64,000 bases of DNA from NCBI RefSeq assembly GCF_011306175.1, contig NZ_CP049914.1, forward strand, positions 248,001 through 312,000. The letters run 5' to 3'. Positions 17,065-26,734 of the stretch are shown piece by piece. The notes below the pieces were generated by a model, which was not told the DNA's origin, searched no databases, and saw nothing but the letters and a program-made list of their open reading frames with translations. The translations under genes and the position numbers were made by a program. This stretch comes from Vibrio sp. HDW18. Lineage in GTDB: Bacteria; Pseudomonadota; Gammaproteobacteria; Enterobacterales; Vibrionaceae. Each line of letters opens with the position of its first letter. The stretch's first letter is position 1.

Positions 17065-18744
17065 CTAAAAATCGGCTGCAACCTCAAAGGTCATCGGCTG
17101 CTGAGTATAAGGATGAGTAAAACTTAGCTGCTCGGCATGTAAATATAAGCGCTGATCTTGGCTACCATATAGATCATCGCCGACGATCGGGCAGTTAAGA
17201 CCAAGCGGATGAGCGCAATGGACCCGCAGTTGGTGGGTGCGCCCTGTATGAGGGTAGAGATAGACGCGAGTTTTGCCTTGTTCAACCCGTACTGTGTGCC
17301 AATGGGTGAGCGCCGGCTTACCTTGTTGCGTACACACTTTTTGCCTTGGCCTATCATCGAGATCGCCGCACAGCGGTAATCTAATCTCACCTTGAGTTTG
17401 TTCTAACTTGCCATCAAGTAGCGCCACATAGCGTTTCGTCACCGCACGTGTAATAAACTGTTTTTGTAGATGTTTATTGGCGCGCCGAGTGAAAGCAAAC
17501 ACCAACAGACCCGAGGTCGACATATCTAAGCGATGCAGGGCAAATACCCCCTCGGTATCGGGAAATTGTGCTTGTAAGCGAGTCAGGACCGAATCTTGAA
17601 TGTGTACGCCGGGAACGGAAAGAAACTCGGCCGGTTTATTAACCACGACGATCGCCTCATCTTGATACACAATGCTAATCTGCTGATTGGCTGCCGGATT
17701 ATGCAACAGTGGATTATCGTCTAACGCCATTCCTTGTAGCATGTGGGCTAAAATCGGTTGGCATTTGCTTTGGCAAGCCGGATAAAACTTACGATGTTGA
17801 CGAATTTCCGATTTGGGTGAACGTCCCCACCAAAACTCCGCTAATGCGATAGGTTTGAGCTGATGCTGAAACGCGTAATGCAGCAGTTTGGGCGCGGCGC
17901 ACTCACCCGATCCGGCGGGTGGCTGCGGATTTTTGGTAGTGGCAAACAGTTCGAGCAAGTTTTTTTGTGTCCCCTCGATATTGCTAAATCGATAGGCAGA
18001 AAAGAGTTTGTTTTGCAAAGCCGCTGAGCGCTGTTTACGCTGCTGCTTGAGCTGCTCGATATGGTTTTGTTTACTCGCCAATTGACTTTCTAGTGCGGCA
18101 ATTCGCTGCTGCCAATCTTGCTTGAGCAGCTGTAATTGACGTTTTTGCTGCACACTGGCTTGCGCGAGCGCGGCAAACAGCGCGGCTTGCTCTGCCACCG
18201 GGCGTTGCTCAGCTGCGGCTCGTTGTTGTTTGCGTACTTGGCGCTGCTCGATCATTAAGGTGCGCTGTTGCTCAAGCGCTTGTGCCGCTTGTGCTTGATA
18301 ATCTGCCAGCGTGTTTGCTAACCGGGCTAGCTCTGGGTCAGCTTGTTGTTGACGAACTTGCTGATTGATTGTGGCAATTTCATCACCGTCGAGTCGAAAA
18401 AATTGTTGATCGGCAAAACGGTCAAACACTGGCGGAACAAAACCGGGTAGCTCATTTTGCTCGGCGAGTTGACCGGAAAATGCCGCTAAATAGCCTAGGG
18501 TTCCCGAGTGATGTTGCACAACCAAGACACCAAACATTTTGCCGTGGGCTAGCGGATCGCTTTCGGTTAATCCAAACGGATGGTACCACTCGGTTTGCTG
18601 GGTCAGATGCTCTTGCAACTGCTCGGCTGCCATTTCACACAATCGGTGTGGCTGATAGCAAAATGGGTAAGTAAAACGCTCAGGCAGCGCAATATGGGTG
18701 ATCGGTGAATCAAAATGAATAAAGCAGTTGGGTAAGGCAGACAT
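17065..18744 (-). CDS. RluA-family pseudouridine synthase with long N-terminal extension
   Basis: A 559-residue protein. The C-terminal ~220 residues form the RluA catalytic domain, with the active-site Asp in HRLDMSTSGLL (about residue 403) and the GRTHQLRVH motif. The N-terminal ~320 residues are an extension with a Gln/Arg/Ala-rich stretch (about 150-270) that should form a long coiled coil. Standard RluA is only about 220 residues. It should isomerise uridine in tRNA or rRNA; the target is unknown. The frame opens at 18849, but homology-like sequence starts near MSALPNCFIHF (18744). Confidence 0.85.
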   Translation of the reverse strand: MSALPNCFIHFDSPITHIALPERFTYPFCYQPHRLCEMAAEQLQEHLTQQTEWYHPFGLTESDPLAHGKMFGVLVVQHHSGTLGYLAAFSGQLAEQNELPGFVPPVFDRFADQQFFRLDGDEIATINQQVRQQQADPELARLANTLADYQAQAAQALEQQRTLMIEQRQVRKQQRAAAEQRPVAEQAALFAALAQASVQQKRQLQLLKQDWQQRIAALESQLASKQNHIEQLKQQRKQRSAALQNKLFSAYRFSNIEGTQKNLLELFATTKNPQPPAGSGECAAPKLLHYAFQHQLKPIALAEFWWGRSPKSEIRQHRKFYPACQSKCQPILAHMLQGMALDDNPLLHNPAANQQISIVYQDEAIVVVNKPAEFLSVPGVHIQDSVLTRLQAQFPDTEGVFALHRLDMSTSGLLVFAFTRRANKHLQKQFITRAVTKRYVALLDGKLEQTQGEIRLPLCGDLDDRPRQKVCTQQGKPALTHWHTVRVEQGKTRVYLYPHTGRTHQLRVHCAHPLGLNCPIVGDDLYGSQDQRLYLHAEQLSFTHPYTQQPMTFEVAADF

Positions 18745-18914
18745 AACCAGCATTGAATCGGCAAAGCAAACGCGCATCTTACCTGCTCGATAGCGACTTG
18801 TCAGGTGGTGTTTTTCTGCGTTGGTGGGTGATGTTTGACCTGTGCTCAATCACCGTTAAGCACCTGTCGAGGGCAATTCTTTTTTCACGCTGCTGCGTTC
18901 AACCAAGGTTGGCT

Positions 18915-19874
18915 CTAACTGCACGACTTGGGGGCAGCGTGTGGATTTTGTAGTCGATGTAACAGGGTATCGATCGCGGCTTGGCCGAGGCGATATTTAG
19001 GTTGATGAATGGTGGTTAAAGCGGGGGACATAAATTTCGCAATATGAATATCATCATAGCCAATTAGCGACAGATCATCGGGGATCCGCACTCCTCGCTG
19101 ATGAGCCGCTTGGATAACCCCCATCGCCATCATGTCGTTACACACAAACAGTGCGCTAGGCAGTGTTCCGCGTTCCCACAGTTTTTCGAATGCTTGGTAA
19201 CCGCCAGCGCATTCGAAATCGGCTTCGACAATCCAAGCTGGGTTAATCGTTATTCCGGCTTCAGTTAATGCACGTTTATAACCTTCATAACGCATTTGTG
19301 CTTGATGCCGCACTAAAGGTCCGGTGATACAACCAATGGTACGGTGCCCGCATTCCATCAGATACTTGATCGCCATGTAGCCGCCTTGCAGCGAGTTGTC
19401 TTGAATTTTATCGCTGGCAAACAGCATTGGGCCCCAGTCCATCACCACTACCGGAATATCGGGATAACGCTCAAACATCTCTAACCGCTCGCCTTCTAAG
19501 CTGGAGCACATCAGCAACAGGCCATCGACCCGTTTTTGCAGCAAGGTGTTGATGCTGGCTTGCATGCGTTGATGATCGCCTTCGGTATTACACAGGATCA
19601 AGTTATAACCTTGCTGATAGCAGCTACGCTCAACACCTTTCACTACCTCACCAAAAAATGGGTTGGTTGAGGTGGTGACGAGCATACCGATGGTTTGAGT
19701 GCGGTTCATTTTTAAGCTGCGCGCCAGTGCTGAGGGGGCATAATTGAGTTGCTGAGCCGCATTATTGACTCGCTCAGCAATCTCATCACTCACAAAACGG
19801 CTTTGATTAATCACATGGCTAACGGTGGAAGTAGAGACGCCAGCCAGTCGAGCGATATCCTTCATGGTAGCCAT
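18915..19874 (-). CDS. rbsR: Ribose operon repressor, 3' end frameshifted
   Basis: A LacI-family repressor expected to release rbs operators when ribose is bound. The N-terminal helix-turn-helix (MATMKDIARLAGVSTSTVSH), hinge (YAPSALARSLK) and periplasmic-binding-like core are intact and close to E. coli RbsR. As written, the protein ends at residue 319 with APKSCS. The next frame continues as QVVQLEPTLVERSSV and on to a stop at 18856, the expected C-terminus. One C missing from a run (five instead of six, near 18930) explains the break, so either a sequencing error or a real tail truncation. The gene lies 11 bp after rbsK, last in the operon. Confidence 0.9.
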   Translation of the reverse strand: MATMKDIARLAGVSTSTVSHVINQSRFVSDEIAERVNNAAQQLNYAPSALARSLKMNRTQTIGMLVTTSTNPFFGEVVKGVERSCYQQGYNLILCNTEGDHQRMQASINTLLQKRVDGLLLMCSSLEGERLEMFERYPDIPVVVMDWGPMLFASDKIQDNSLQGGYMAIKYLMECGHRTIGCITGPLVRHQAQMRYEGYKRALTEAGITINPAWIVEADFECAGGYQAFEKLWERGTLPSALFVCNDMMAMGVIQAAHQRGVRIPDDLSLIGYDDIHIAKFMSPALTTIHQPKYRLGQAAIDTLLHRLQNPHAAPKSCS

Positions 19875-19885
19875 TGGTGTTTCTC

Positions 19886-20806
19886 CTATGCGTGTTGTGC
19901 TAAAAAGGCCTCCACTTCTGCTCGGGTTGGGATGGAGGTTTGTGCGCCAAACCGAGTGACTGAAATCGCCGCGGCGGCGTGGGCAAACTTAATCGCTGAT
20001 TCTAGAGGCATTTCTTCCAACAAGCCAGTGACCAATGCCCCATTAAAGGTATCACCTGCCGCTGTTGTATCGGTGGCTTTAACCATAAAGCCAGGAATAC
20101 ATTGTCCGCGACCATGTTGGCTTAGCCATACGCCTTTTGCTCCGAGCGTGATGATGACGATTGCGATGCCTTTACAGTGTAAAACGTCGGCCGCTTGTTG
20201 GGCGCTGGCATCGTCGTTGACCGTAATGCCGGTTAACACTTCTGCCTCGGTTTCGTTGGGGGTGATCACATCAATGCAGGCGAGCAATTGATCTGACAGC
20301 CCACGTGCTGGCGCTGGATTTAAAATCACTACCGTATCGGCCTGTTTGGCCACTTTAGCCGCTTGTTCAATGCCACAGATCGGTGTTTCAAGCTGCATCA
20401 ACAGGTATTTGGCTTGGCGAATGTGTTGCAGATCTGCCTCAATCGCGGAAGCGGTTAATTTCGCATTGGCTTCTGCCGACAGACAAATGCTATTTTCGCC
20501 ACTATCGGCAACCTGAATCATTGCAATCCCTGTTGGGCAATTCGGCTGCAGCTTGATACCTGAGACATTAATCCCGTCCAATTTAAAACTTTCACGAATA
20601 TTGATGCCAAAAGAGTCATCACCGACACAGGCAATAAAACCGACATCGGCTTGCATGCGTGCTGCTGCAACAGCTTGGTTTGCCCCTTTACCTCCGGGAA
20701 TGACTTGATAATTACGCCCATGCAGGGTTTCTCCTGGGCGAGGAAAAGAAGGCACTTGCAGCACATGGTCGGCGTTGACACTACCCAGAACCACCAACTT
20801 ATTCAT
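19886..20806 (-). CDS. rbsK: Ribokinase
   Basis: A 306-residue PfkB-family kinase that phosphorylates D-ribose at O5. Signature 1 (GGKGANQAVAAARM, about 39-52) and signature 2 with the catalytic Asp (DTTAAGDTFNGALV, about 245-258) are both intact. It lies in the rbsD-MFS-DUF4432-rbsK-rbsR cluster, which supports ribose rather than another sugar. Confidence 0.95.
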   Translation of the reverse strand: MNKLVVLGSVNADHVLQVPSFPRPGETLHGRNYQVIPGGKGANQAVAAARMQADVGFIACVGDDSFGINIRESFKLDGINVSGIKLQPNCPTGIAMIQVADSGENSICLSAEANAKLTASAIEADLQHIRQAKYLLMQLETPICGIEQAAKVAKQADTVVILNPAPARGLSDQLLACIDVITPNETEAEVLTGITVNDDASAQQAADVLHCKGIAIVIITLGAKGVWLSQHGRGQCIPGFMVKATDTTAAGDTFNGALVTGLLEEMPLESAIKFAHAAAAISVTRFGAQTSIPTRAEVEAFLAQHA

Positions 20807-20959
20807 ACGGTTATCCTTAGTTCTTAATGAACCTTATGTTATGTAAAGCACAATATGGGTGCTATTGCTCAGAACGTTCAGCATTGAGCAGATTAAAAAT
20901 GTTCACCTTCCGCCATGGTGTAAATAATCAAGGGGAAGATCGCTTGGTATTGGCACCGC

Positions 20960-21979
20960 TCACTGAGGATCGGAGTAACGGATCCCCGTGCGCACTTTAA
21001 AACTACGGGTTTGATTGGGTTGCAGATAAATCACTGTGCCTTTTTGTTGCGCAGCAAGAAAGCCTTCTGGTCGACAAGTTGCCGGAATGACGTAAGCGGC
21101 AACCTGCTGATCTTGATTGTATAAAATCCAGCGGGTTGCACTATTGAACTGCTGGGTGCTGAATTGCGTTACCAGATGTTTATCGCCAATGTCCATTTTA
21201 AACACCGCCTGATCGGTAAATTGCGAAAGGTTATCTAAGCAATAGACAATTTCAGGATCATGCATCTGCGGTTTATCGAGGTTAGAGAAGGGAGCCGAAT
21301 TGCTTAACTGCTGATTATAAGCGAGCCACTGCGCGGTGGGTTGCACATGAGCAGGCACGCTATCACGTAATGCGAACGATTGATCTGGCAGGTTTTGTGT
21401 CATGACTGCGTTATTAAAATAAGCCGGATTGATATGACACATATATTGCAGTGGCATCGGCGCTGAGGCTAAATTTTGCACCGACATTTGAATATCAAAC
21501 ACACTGGCGTCTTTGCCTAATTGCACTGACGGAGTGGCAAGATAATGATGGCCAAATCCCATCACATATTCGTAGCTGCCTTTAAGGGTTACTTGGTCTG
21601 GGGTGATTTCTAACCAAGCGTGATCCATCGCCGCACAGGGCATTTCACCATGCAATACATGATCATCTGCTGGGGTTGGGCATCCCATGCGCAGCATCCC
21701 TGCGTGGAAAGCAAAACAGCCGTAAGTCTCGACAATCGTGTTGCCCGGTTTTGGCTCTGAAAACATATTTTTCATGGTCAGATCCGTATCGAGAAACTTG
21801 GCATCCCAAATCATCTGTCCCATAAAAGGCAGCAGTACCAAATGCCCTTGTGAGTTTTTAATTTCAACGGCTTGTACCCCTGAGTGGTACTGAAAAGTGT
21901 GTACTTGAAAATCATCCGATTGCAGCAGTAGAGTTCGCTGCGTGCTGAAGTGCTGTCGGTATAACGGAATCGTTAACAT
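20960..21979 (-). CDS. DUF4432 aldose-epimerase-like protein
   Basis: A 339-residue galactose-mutarotase-like beta-sandwich protein of the DUF4432 type. Visible landmarks are the LLPFMGQMIWDAKF strand near the N-terminus, the HGEMPC motif (about 110) and YMCHINPAYF (about 180), all of which carry conserved polar residues. There is no signal peptide. Inside a ribose operon, a role as a sugar mutarotase working with RbsD and the MFS permease is likely, but this is inference. The 153 bp separating it from rbsK hold no gene. Confidence 0.75.
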   Translation of the reverse strand: MLTIPLYRQHFSTQRTLLLQSDDFQVHTFQYHSGVQAVEIKNSQGHLVLLPFMGQMIWDAKFLDTDLTMKNMFSEPKPGNTIVETYGCFAFHAGMLRMGCPTPADDHVLHGEMPCAAMDHAWLEITPDQVTLKGSYEYVMGFGHHYLATPSVQLGKDASVFDIQMSVQNLASAPMPLQYMCHINPAYFNNAVMTQNLPDQSFALRDSVPAHVQPTAQWLAYNQQLSNSAPFSNLDKPQMHDPEIVYCLDNLSQFTDQAVFKMDIGDKHLVTQFSTQQFNSATRWILYNQDQQVAAYVIPATCRPEGFLAAQQKGTVIYLQPNQTRSFKVRTGIRYSDPQ

Positions 21980-22032
21980 AGTTTATCTCTTACCGAAAAT
22001 GGCCATTGTTCGGTCAATGGCCGTGGTGAAAA

Positions 22033-23355
22033 TCACGCGTTAGCGGCTGTGTAAGAAAAAGATTTTTTGTGTCTCTTTTCGCTCATAAAATAGAAAAACA
22101 CGATGCTAAAACAGACGGCACTGACCATAAACGAGGCCTGCATACCTAGCGAATCGGCCATTAAGCCTTGCATGACAGGAACCGCAGCCCCGCCGATGAT
22201 CGACATCACCACAAAGCCACCCGCCGTTTCGGTGTAACGGGTATCAACCGATTGTAGCGTTGAAGCAAAGATGGTTGCCCAGCATGGTGCAAACAGTGCA
22301 GAGGTGCCTACCGCAACCCATACCGCACTAAAATCGGGCACAATAGCAACGTACAACAAGCAGACAAATCCCACGCCGGAGTAACCCATTAACACATTTT
22401 CTTGAGCGGTTTTGGTAAACAGGTAGTTCGCCAATAGTTTACCTAAGAAATACATGATAAAGGCATACAACAAGTAGTTGGCCGCATCATGCTCAATCAT
22501 GGTTGAGTCCATCTCTAGGGCTAGGCGAATAGTGAAAGACCATACGGCTACTTGCATGCCGACATAGGCAAACTGGGTGACGATGCCTTTCAAAAAACGA
22601 GTATTGCCCGCTAAGTAAGAGAACGTTTCACTGAATGTTGGTTGCGGAGTTTGGTTATGAGTGAGCGCTTTACAGTGCGGGTATTCGGTAATGGCAATCA
22701 AAGCCGCGACGGTTGCAATAATGCCCACCAGCCATTTATAAGGTTCGAGGGTTTGTTGCAAGATTTGCTCTTTAAACAGCGCTAATTCATCGCCACTGAG
22801 TACAGTCATCATGTGCTGAATATTGACATCTTCTTGAAAAATTAGATGTTTACCAAGTAAAAGACCTACGATGTAACCCATGGCATTAATCGTATGCGAC
22901 ACGTTGAGCCGTAACGTGGCGCGATCTGGCTCACCAATCATCGCGGAATAAGTATTACAAGACGTCTCAAGGAATGAGAGGCCGATAGCGATACAGAAAA
23001 TCGCCGCCAAAAACATGGTGTAGGTGCCGGCATGTGATGCAGGGAAGAACATTAAGCAGCCAAAAATATACAGGGCAAGGCCAAGCAAGATGGCTAATTT
23101 ATAGGAGGTTTTTTTCACCACCATCGAAGCAGGGATCGCGACGAGGAAATAAGCGCCATAAAACGCTGATTGCACCAGCGCTGAAGCAAAGTTAGACAGA
23201 TCAAAAATCGCTTTAAACTGCGTGATCAACACATCATTTAAGGCTGCGGCCGCTGACCATAGGGCAAAGACTGAAGAGAGCAGTAAAAACTGAAACAATG
23301 GGGTTTTATTTAAGTAACCATCCGCATGTTGCTCGGTCATATTTTTTATAAGCAT
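22033..23355 (-). CDS. FucP-type MFS sugar:H+ symporter, probable ribose permease
   Basis: A 440-residue, 12-helix major facilitator protein of the fucose-galactose-glucose:H+ symporter (FHS) type. Typical elements are the N-terminal FALWSAAAALNDVLITQFK, the GLSFLETSCNTYSAMIG segment in helix 4-5 and the FASTLQSVDTRYTETAGG loop. It lies between rbsD and the mutarotase-like gene where ribose operons usually hold rbsACB, so it is the likely ribose carrier. A strong ribosome site (GGAAGGTG) precedes the ATG. Confidence 0.85.
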   Translation of the reverse strand: MLIKNMTEQHADGYLNKTPLFQFLLLSSVFALWSAAAALNDVLITQFKAIFDLSNFASALVQSAFYGAYFLVAIPASMVVKKTSYKLAILLGLALYIFGCLMFFPASHAGTYTMFLAAIFCIAIGLSFLETSCNTYSAMIGEPDRATLRLNVSHTINAMGYIVGLLLGKHLIFQEDVNIQHMMTVLSGDELALFKEQILQQTLEPYKWLVGIIATVAALIAITEYPHCKALTHNQTPQPTFSETFSYLAGNTRFLKGIVTQFAYVGMQVAVWSFTIRLALEMDSTMIEHDAANYLLYAFIMYFLGKLLANYLFTKTAQENVLMGYSGVGFVCLLYVAIVPDFSAVWVAVGTSALFAPCWATIFASTLQSVDTRYTETAGGFVVMSIIGGAAVPVMQGLMADSLGMQASFMVSAVCFSIVFFYFMSEKRHKKSFSYTAANA

Positions 23356-23398
23356 AATTCACCTTCCATTTCGAAATGACGTAGAGTCAATCACCAAG

Positions 23399-23818
23399 TT
23401 AAAACGTAACACCTGCTTGGAAAATTACATTGGCGTAAGGGGTACATTCGCCAGTACGGACGATGGCGCGGCTGTGTAACGTGCGTTGTTTAAACGCTTG
23501 ATGAGTGAGGTATTGAATGGTGATTGGTTTACCATTGATCTGCGGCTGTGCGGCTAACTCTTGGCATAGGGCTTGGTGTAGCTCAGGGCTGACTTGGGCG
23601 AACTCTTCGGCGATGATGGCGCTTTCAATTTGGGTTTCAGATAATATCACTCGTACTGTGTCCAAAAAGGCCGGCACACCATGAGTCAGGGCCAGATCAA
23701 TCCGCGTTACGTCATCGGAGATGGGTAAGCCCGCATCACAAATCGTGATTTGGTCGGTATGGCCTAGTGTGGCGACTAGGTAGGAGAGTTCGGCGTTGAG
23801 TAGGGTACTTTTTTTCAT
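23399..23818 (-). CDS. rbsD: D-ribose pyranase
   Basis: A 139-residue RbsD/FucU-fold protein that interconverts beta-pyranose and beta-furanose ribose, giving ribokinase its substrate form. The N-terminus (LNAELSYLVATLGHTDQITI) with the catalytic His, the DAGLPI segment, and the C-terminal ECTPYANVIFQAGV motif are all present. It is the first gene of the operon, 67 bp downstream of an RbsR-type operator. Confidence 0.95.
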   Translation of the reverse strand: MKKSTLLNAELSYLVATLGHTDQITICDAGLPISDDVTRIDLALTHGVPAFLDTVRVILSETQIESAIIAEEFAQVSPELHQALCQELAAQPQINGKPITIQYLTHQAFKQRTLHSRAIVRTGECTPYANVIFQAGVTF

Positions 23819-23884
23819 AGGGATACCTTTTATTATTTTACGTTTAGATCACGATAGCGTGGTTTCAAAAGATTAAAAAACGAC

Positions 23885-23902
23885 CATCGAAACGTTTCGA
23901 TG
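23885..23902. promoter_or_regulatory. RbsR operator, perfect 18-bp palindrome
   Basis: CATCGAAACGTTTCGATG lies just upstream of rbsD. A centre of AACGTT flanked by TCGA/TCGA fits LacI-family operators and closely resembles sites described for RbsR. This is the obvious site for autoregulation of the operon. Confidence 0.8.
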
Positions 23903-24098
23903 ACATAATAGTAAACTCAATCGCGTTTGCACGCAGCAAAGCGGCAGAGTGTGAAAACGATCCGCAAAATCAGCAATCTGATATGCGTTTCTGTGAGTAT
24001 TATTTTGCGGCGACGGCGTGTTTTCACGCTGATTGAACACCATGGTGGTGTAGTTTGGTATAGTGATACTAAGCAATAATAAGGTGATGAGGATTGAG

Positions 24099-24359
24099 AT
24101 GAAAAAACCGTTATTAGTTATATTCAGCCTGCTGGTGCTGTCGGGTTGTAGCGAGGTTGGCAGTAAAGCATGGTGTGATGGGATGCGTGATAAACCAAAA
24201 AGTGAGTGGAATACCCAAAACACCCTCGATTTTGCTAAACACTGTTTATTCAACAACGAAGTCGGCAGTCAGTCATGGTGTGATGGTATGGATCAAAAAT
24301 CGAAAGGGGATTGGACTGCTAATGAAGCAGGTTCCTATGCCAAATACTGCGTGCTGTGA
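24099..24359 (+). CDS. Lipoprotein with two tandem DUF3012 units
   Basis: An 86-residue protein with a lipoprotein signal (lipobox LSGC, mature Cys at about residue 18). It is followed by two copies of a ~33-residue unit: VGSKAWCDGMRDKPKSEW... and VGSQSWCDGMDQKSKGDW.... Each has a WCDGM motif and a C-terminal KHC or KYC, so each unit has two Cys likely to form a disulfide. DUF3012 proteins in Vibrio and relatives usually hold one unit, to my knowledge. The function is unknown. The frame opens at 24063, but the ATG at 24099 follows TGAGGATTGAG. Confidence 0.85.
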   Translation: MKKPLLVIFSLLVLSGCSEVGSKAWCDGMRDKPKSEWNTQNTLDFAKHCLFNNEVGSQSWCDGMDQKSKGDWTANEAGSYAKYCVL

Positions 24360-24387
24360 AACTAAGCTATTGGTCGAGTCGTGTGGT

Positions 24388-24424
24388 AAAAAGCACACCG
24401 ATAGCGGTATCCGGTGTGCTTTTT
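24388..24424 (+). terminator. Intrinsic terminator after the lipoprotein gene
   Basis: AAAAAGCACACCG, ~11-nt loop, CGGTGTGCTTTTT. Confidence 0.85.
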
Positions 24425-24500
24425 TGAGTAAGATTGCCGCGTCCCTATCAGGAAGAGCGCGCGGCAAGGGGGATCAATCACACTAACCTTTTCGGTTAAT

Positions 24501-24628
24501 TATCCCCTTCCTACTTGAAGCTGCAGCGGTGTTGGCTACGTTCGTTCACCCCAATCACATAGCTTGTCTATGCTCATGGAGACTCACTTACTTGCCGCCT
24601 ACCTGCAACTCCAAGTTGTTTGGGTATA
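24501..24628. repeat. ERIC (intergenic repetitive) element
   Basis: A 128-bp imperfect palindrome running from TATCCCC to GGGTATA. The minus strand holds the ERIC core (AAGTAAGTGAGTCTCCATGA ... AGCTATGTGATTGGGGTGAACG). ERIC elements are non-autonomous intergenic repeats that insert at TA and are transcribed into long hairpins. It sits between the lipoprotein terminator and the end of glpT, so it may fold in the glpT mRNA tail. Confidence 0.9.
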
Positions 24629-24634
24629 GTATTT

Positions 24635-25993
24635 TTAAACATTGGTTTGCTTGAGTTTATTGTTGTGGAATGCCCGCTCTCCAATCAGTGCGTAGCACAA
24701 GCAAAGTACCGAAATAACACAAGATGCGACCAAAATCATAAAGCCGCCATCCCAACCGAAGTGGTCAACCGTGTAACCTAACACCGCGTTGGCTGCAACC
24801 GCACCGCCTAAGTAACCAAATAGACCCGTCAGGCCTGCTGCAGTACCAGCGGCTTTTTTCGGAGCCAGTTCCAATGCATATAGACCAATCAGCATCACCG
24901 GACCATAGATGAGGAAACCGATCGCGACCAGAGCGGCCATATCTATCGTTGGATTACCAGCGGGGTTAAACCAGTAGACTAGAACGGCAAGGGTCACCAA
25001 TATCATAAACAGAATACCGGCCGGAGCACGACGGCCTTTAAACATTTTGTCGGAGATCCAGCCACACAGCAAGGTACCGGGGATCCCTGCCCATTCGTAA
25101 AGAAAGTAAGCCCATGAGGATTTATCAACGGTAAAATGTTTGGCTTCTTTGAGGTAGACTGGAGCCCAATCTAATACGCCGTAGCGGATCAGGTAAACGA
25201 AGGCATTGGCAATCGCAATAGACCACAGCAGTTTGTTATTAAACACATACTTGAAGAAGATCTGTTTGGCGGTCATTTCGCTTTCGTACGATTGATCATA
25301 ATCATCGGGATAATCGTTTTTGTACTCTTCAATCGGAGGTAAGCCACAAGATTGTGGGGTATCACGCATGATCACCCAAGCAAATAAGGCCACTAGCACC
25401 GCAAAGAAGGCCGGTACATAGAACGCCGCGCGCCAGTCATCATTAAACATCCACAAGCCAAGTAGGAAGATAGGGCCAATCAGGCCGCCACCGACGTTGT
25501 GTGCCACGTTCCATACCGAGACGATTTCGCCTCGTTCTTTGCGTGACCACCAGTGCACCATTGTCCGGCCACAGGCGGGCCAACCCATACCTTGAAACCA
25601 ACCGTTCAAAAACAGCAGAATAAACATCGCGGTGATACTGCCGGTTGCCCAAGGCATAAAACCAAAGCAGAACATCACTAGGGCTGAAAGTAATAAACCG
25701 CTACTTAAGAAGTAACGAGGGTTAGAGCGATCCGATACGTTGCCCATCAAAAATTTAGAAAGGCCATAGGCAATCGAGACTGCGCCGAGCGCAACGCCAA
25801 GATCACCGCGGCTAAAGCCTTGTTCTATCAAATAAGGCATCGCCAGACTGAAGTTTTTACGTACTAAATAGTAGCCGGCATAACCGACAAAAATCCCAAT
25901 AAACAGTTGCCAACGAAGGCGTGAATAGGCACTACCTACCTTATCGGCTGGCAGCCGTTGCGTATGCGCTGCGGGTTTGAAGAGTTCTAACAT
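24635..25993 (-). CDS. glpT: Glycerol-3-phosphate:phosphate antiporter
   Basis: A 452-residue, 12-helix organophosphate:Pi antiporter of the MFS. It starts [10 protein letters not shown] and contains the conserved helix 1 [17 protein letters not shown], including the substrate-binding Arg, and the [19 protein letters not shown] block that marks GlpT/UhpT. It imports sn-glycerol-3-phosphate in exchange for phosphate. The frame opens at 26059, but the ATG at 25993 follows a GAGGT ribosome site. No glpQ or glpK lies beside it. Confidence 0.93.
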   Translation of the reverse strand: MLELFKPAAHTQRLPADKVGSAYSRLRWQLFIGIFVGYAGYYLVRKNFSLAMPYLIEQGFSRGDLGVALGAVSIAYGLSKFLMGNVSDRSNPRYFLSSGLLLSALVMFCFGFMPWATGSITAMFILLFLNGWFQGMGWPACGRTMVHWWSRKERGEIVSVWNVAHNVGGGLIGPIFLLGLWMFNDDWRAAFYVPAFFAVLVALFAWVIMRDTPQSCGLPPIEEYKNDYPDDYDQSYESEMTAKQIFFKYVFNNKLLWSIAIANAFVYLIRYGVLDWAPVYLKEAKHFTVDKSSWAYFLYEWAGIPGTLLCGWISDKMFKGRRAPAGILFMILVTLAVLVYWFNPAGNPTIDMAALVAIGFLIYGPVMLIGLYALELAPKKAAGTAAGLTGLFGYLGGAVAANAVLGYTVDHFGWDGGFMILVASCVISVLCLCYALIGERAFHNNKLKQTNV

Positions 25994-26734
25994 AATGACC
26001 TCGTAGTGTTTAGCGATGGTATCCCCCTCCGATGAAGCAACGATAGTTAAGATCGTCACTTCTGGTGTTTGGGGGTAAGTTTTCCCGAGTTTTGGTTAAA
26101 TCACGCAAGGGAAAAATCACAGACAGTAAAAAAACACGCGAACGAGCAATAAAATGACTTTCACTCGAAAACGGAGTGATTGTTCTATTTATTGAATATG
26201 AATAATGTGATTGATATGGCATGTGAATTAATTTACCGATTAAAACAAATCTTAAATTTTCGTTTTTGTTGATTTTAATCTCAGTTCTCCCAATTTTTTA
26301 AACCAATCGCGGCTTTGTCGGCATGATAGATTTTCATTCGAATTCAATGGAACGTGAATAAATCTTGACGTTTTTTTAAGGTCTGAGGGTTGGAGCACTA
26401 AGCTGTTGGTTTGAGAGGTGTTCAGGATGATTGTGCTATGTGTAATCACGCTGATTATCGATATTCATTCAGTGATTGATTTTTGACATGTCAACGCAAT
26501 TGCTCATTTTCTGGCACAGATTCTCATTTTTGTTCTCTACTTGTGACCAAGTTGGAACCCCTCTCCCGTTGCGGTTCAGCACATTTTTTAGAAATGGCGT
26601 TCTGTAACTGATAATGAATTGGTAACCTGGTTGTCTAGATCCAGAATCAACGCTGAGTGCGCTCGCCGAGATCCTGTGGGTTACTGCTGCCTAAATTTGG
26701 GCGCATTATGATAATAAAATAAATAGGTAATCCG
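25994..26734. other. Long AT-rich gap upstream of glpT and the TagA-like gene
   Basis: About 740 bp between divergent genes. Long A/T runs and a half-site resembling a CRP box (TGTGATTGATATGGCATG near 26208) are present, but nothing strong enough to call. A 65-codon minus-strand ORF (26252-26449) has no ribosome site or family resemblance and is not accepted. Confidence 0.5.

Noticed and set aside
24501..24628. The palindromic block as a transposon or sRNA gene
   Set aside because: Length, ends and core match an ERIC element, which explains it fully.
26252..26449. 65-codon minus-strand ORF between glpT and the protease
   Set aside because: AT-rich gap, no ribosome site, no recognisable domain.
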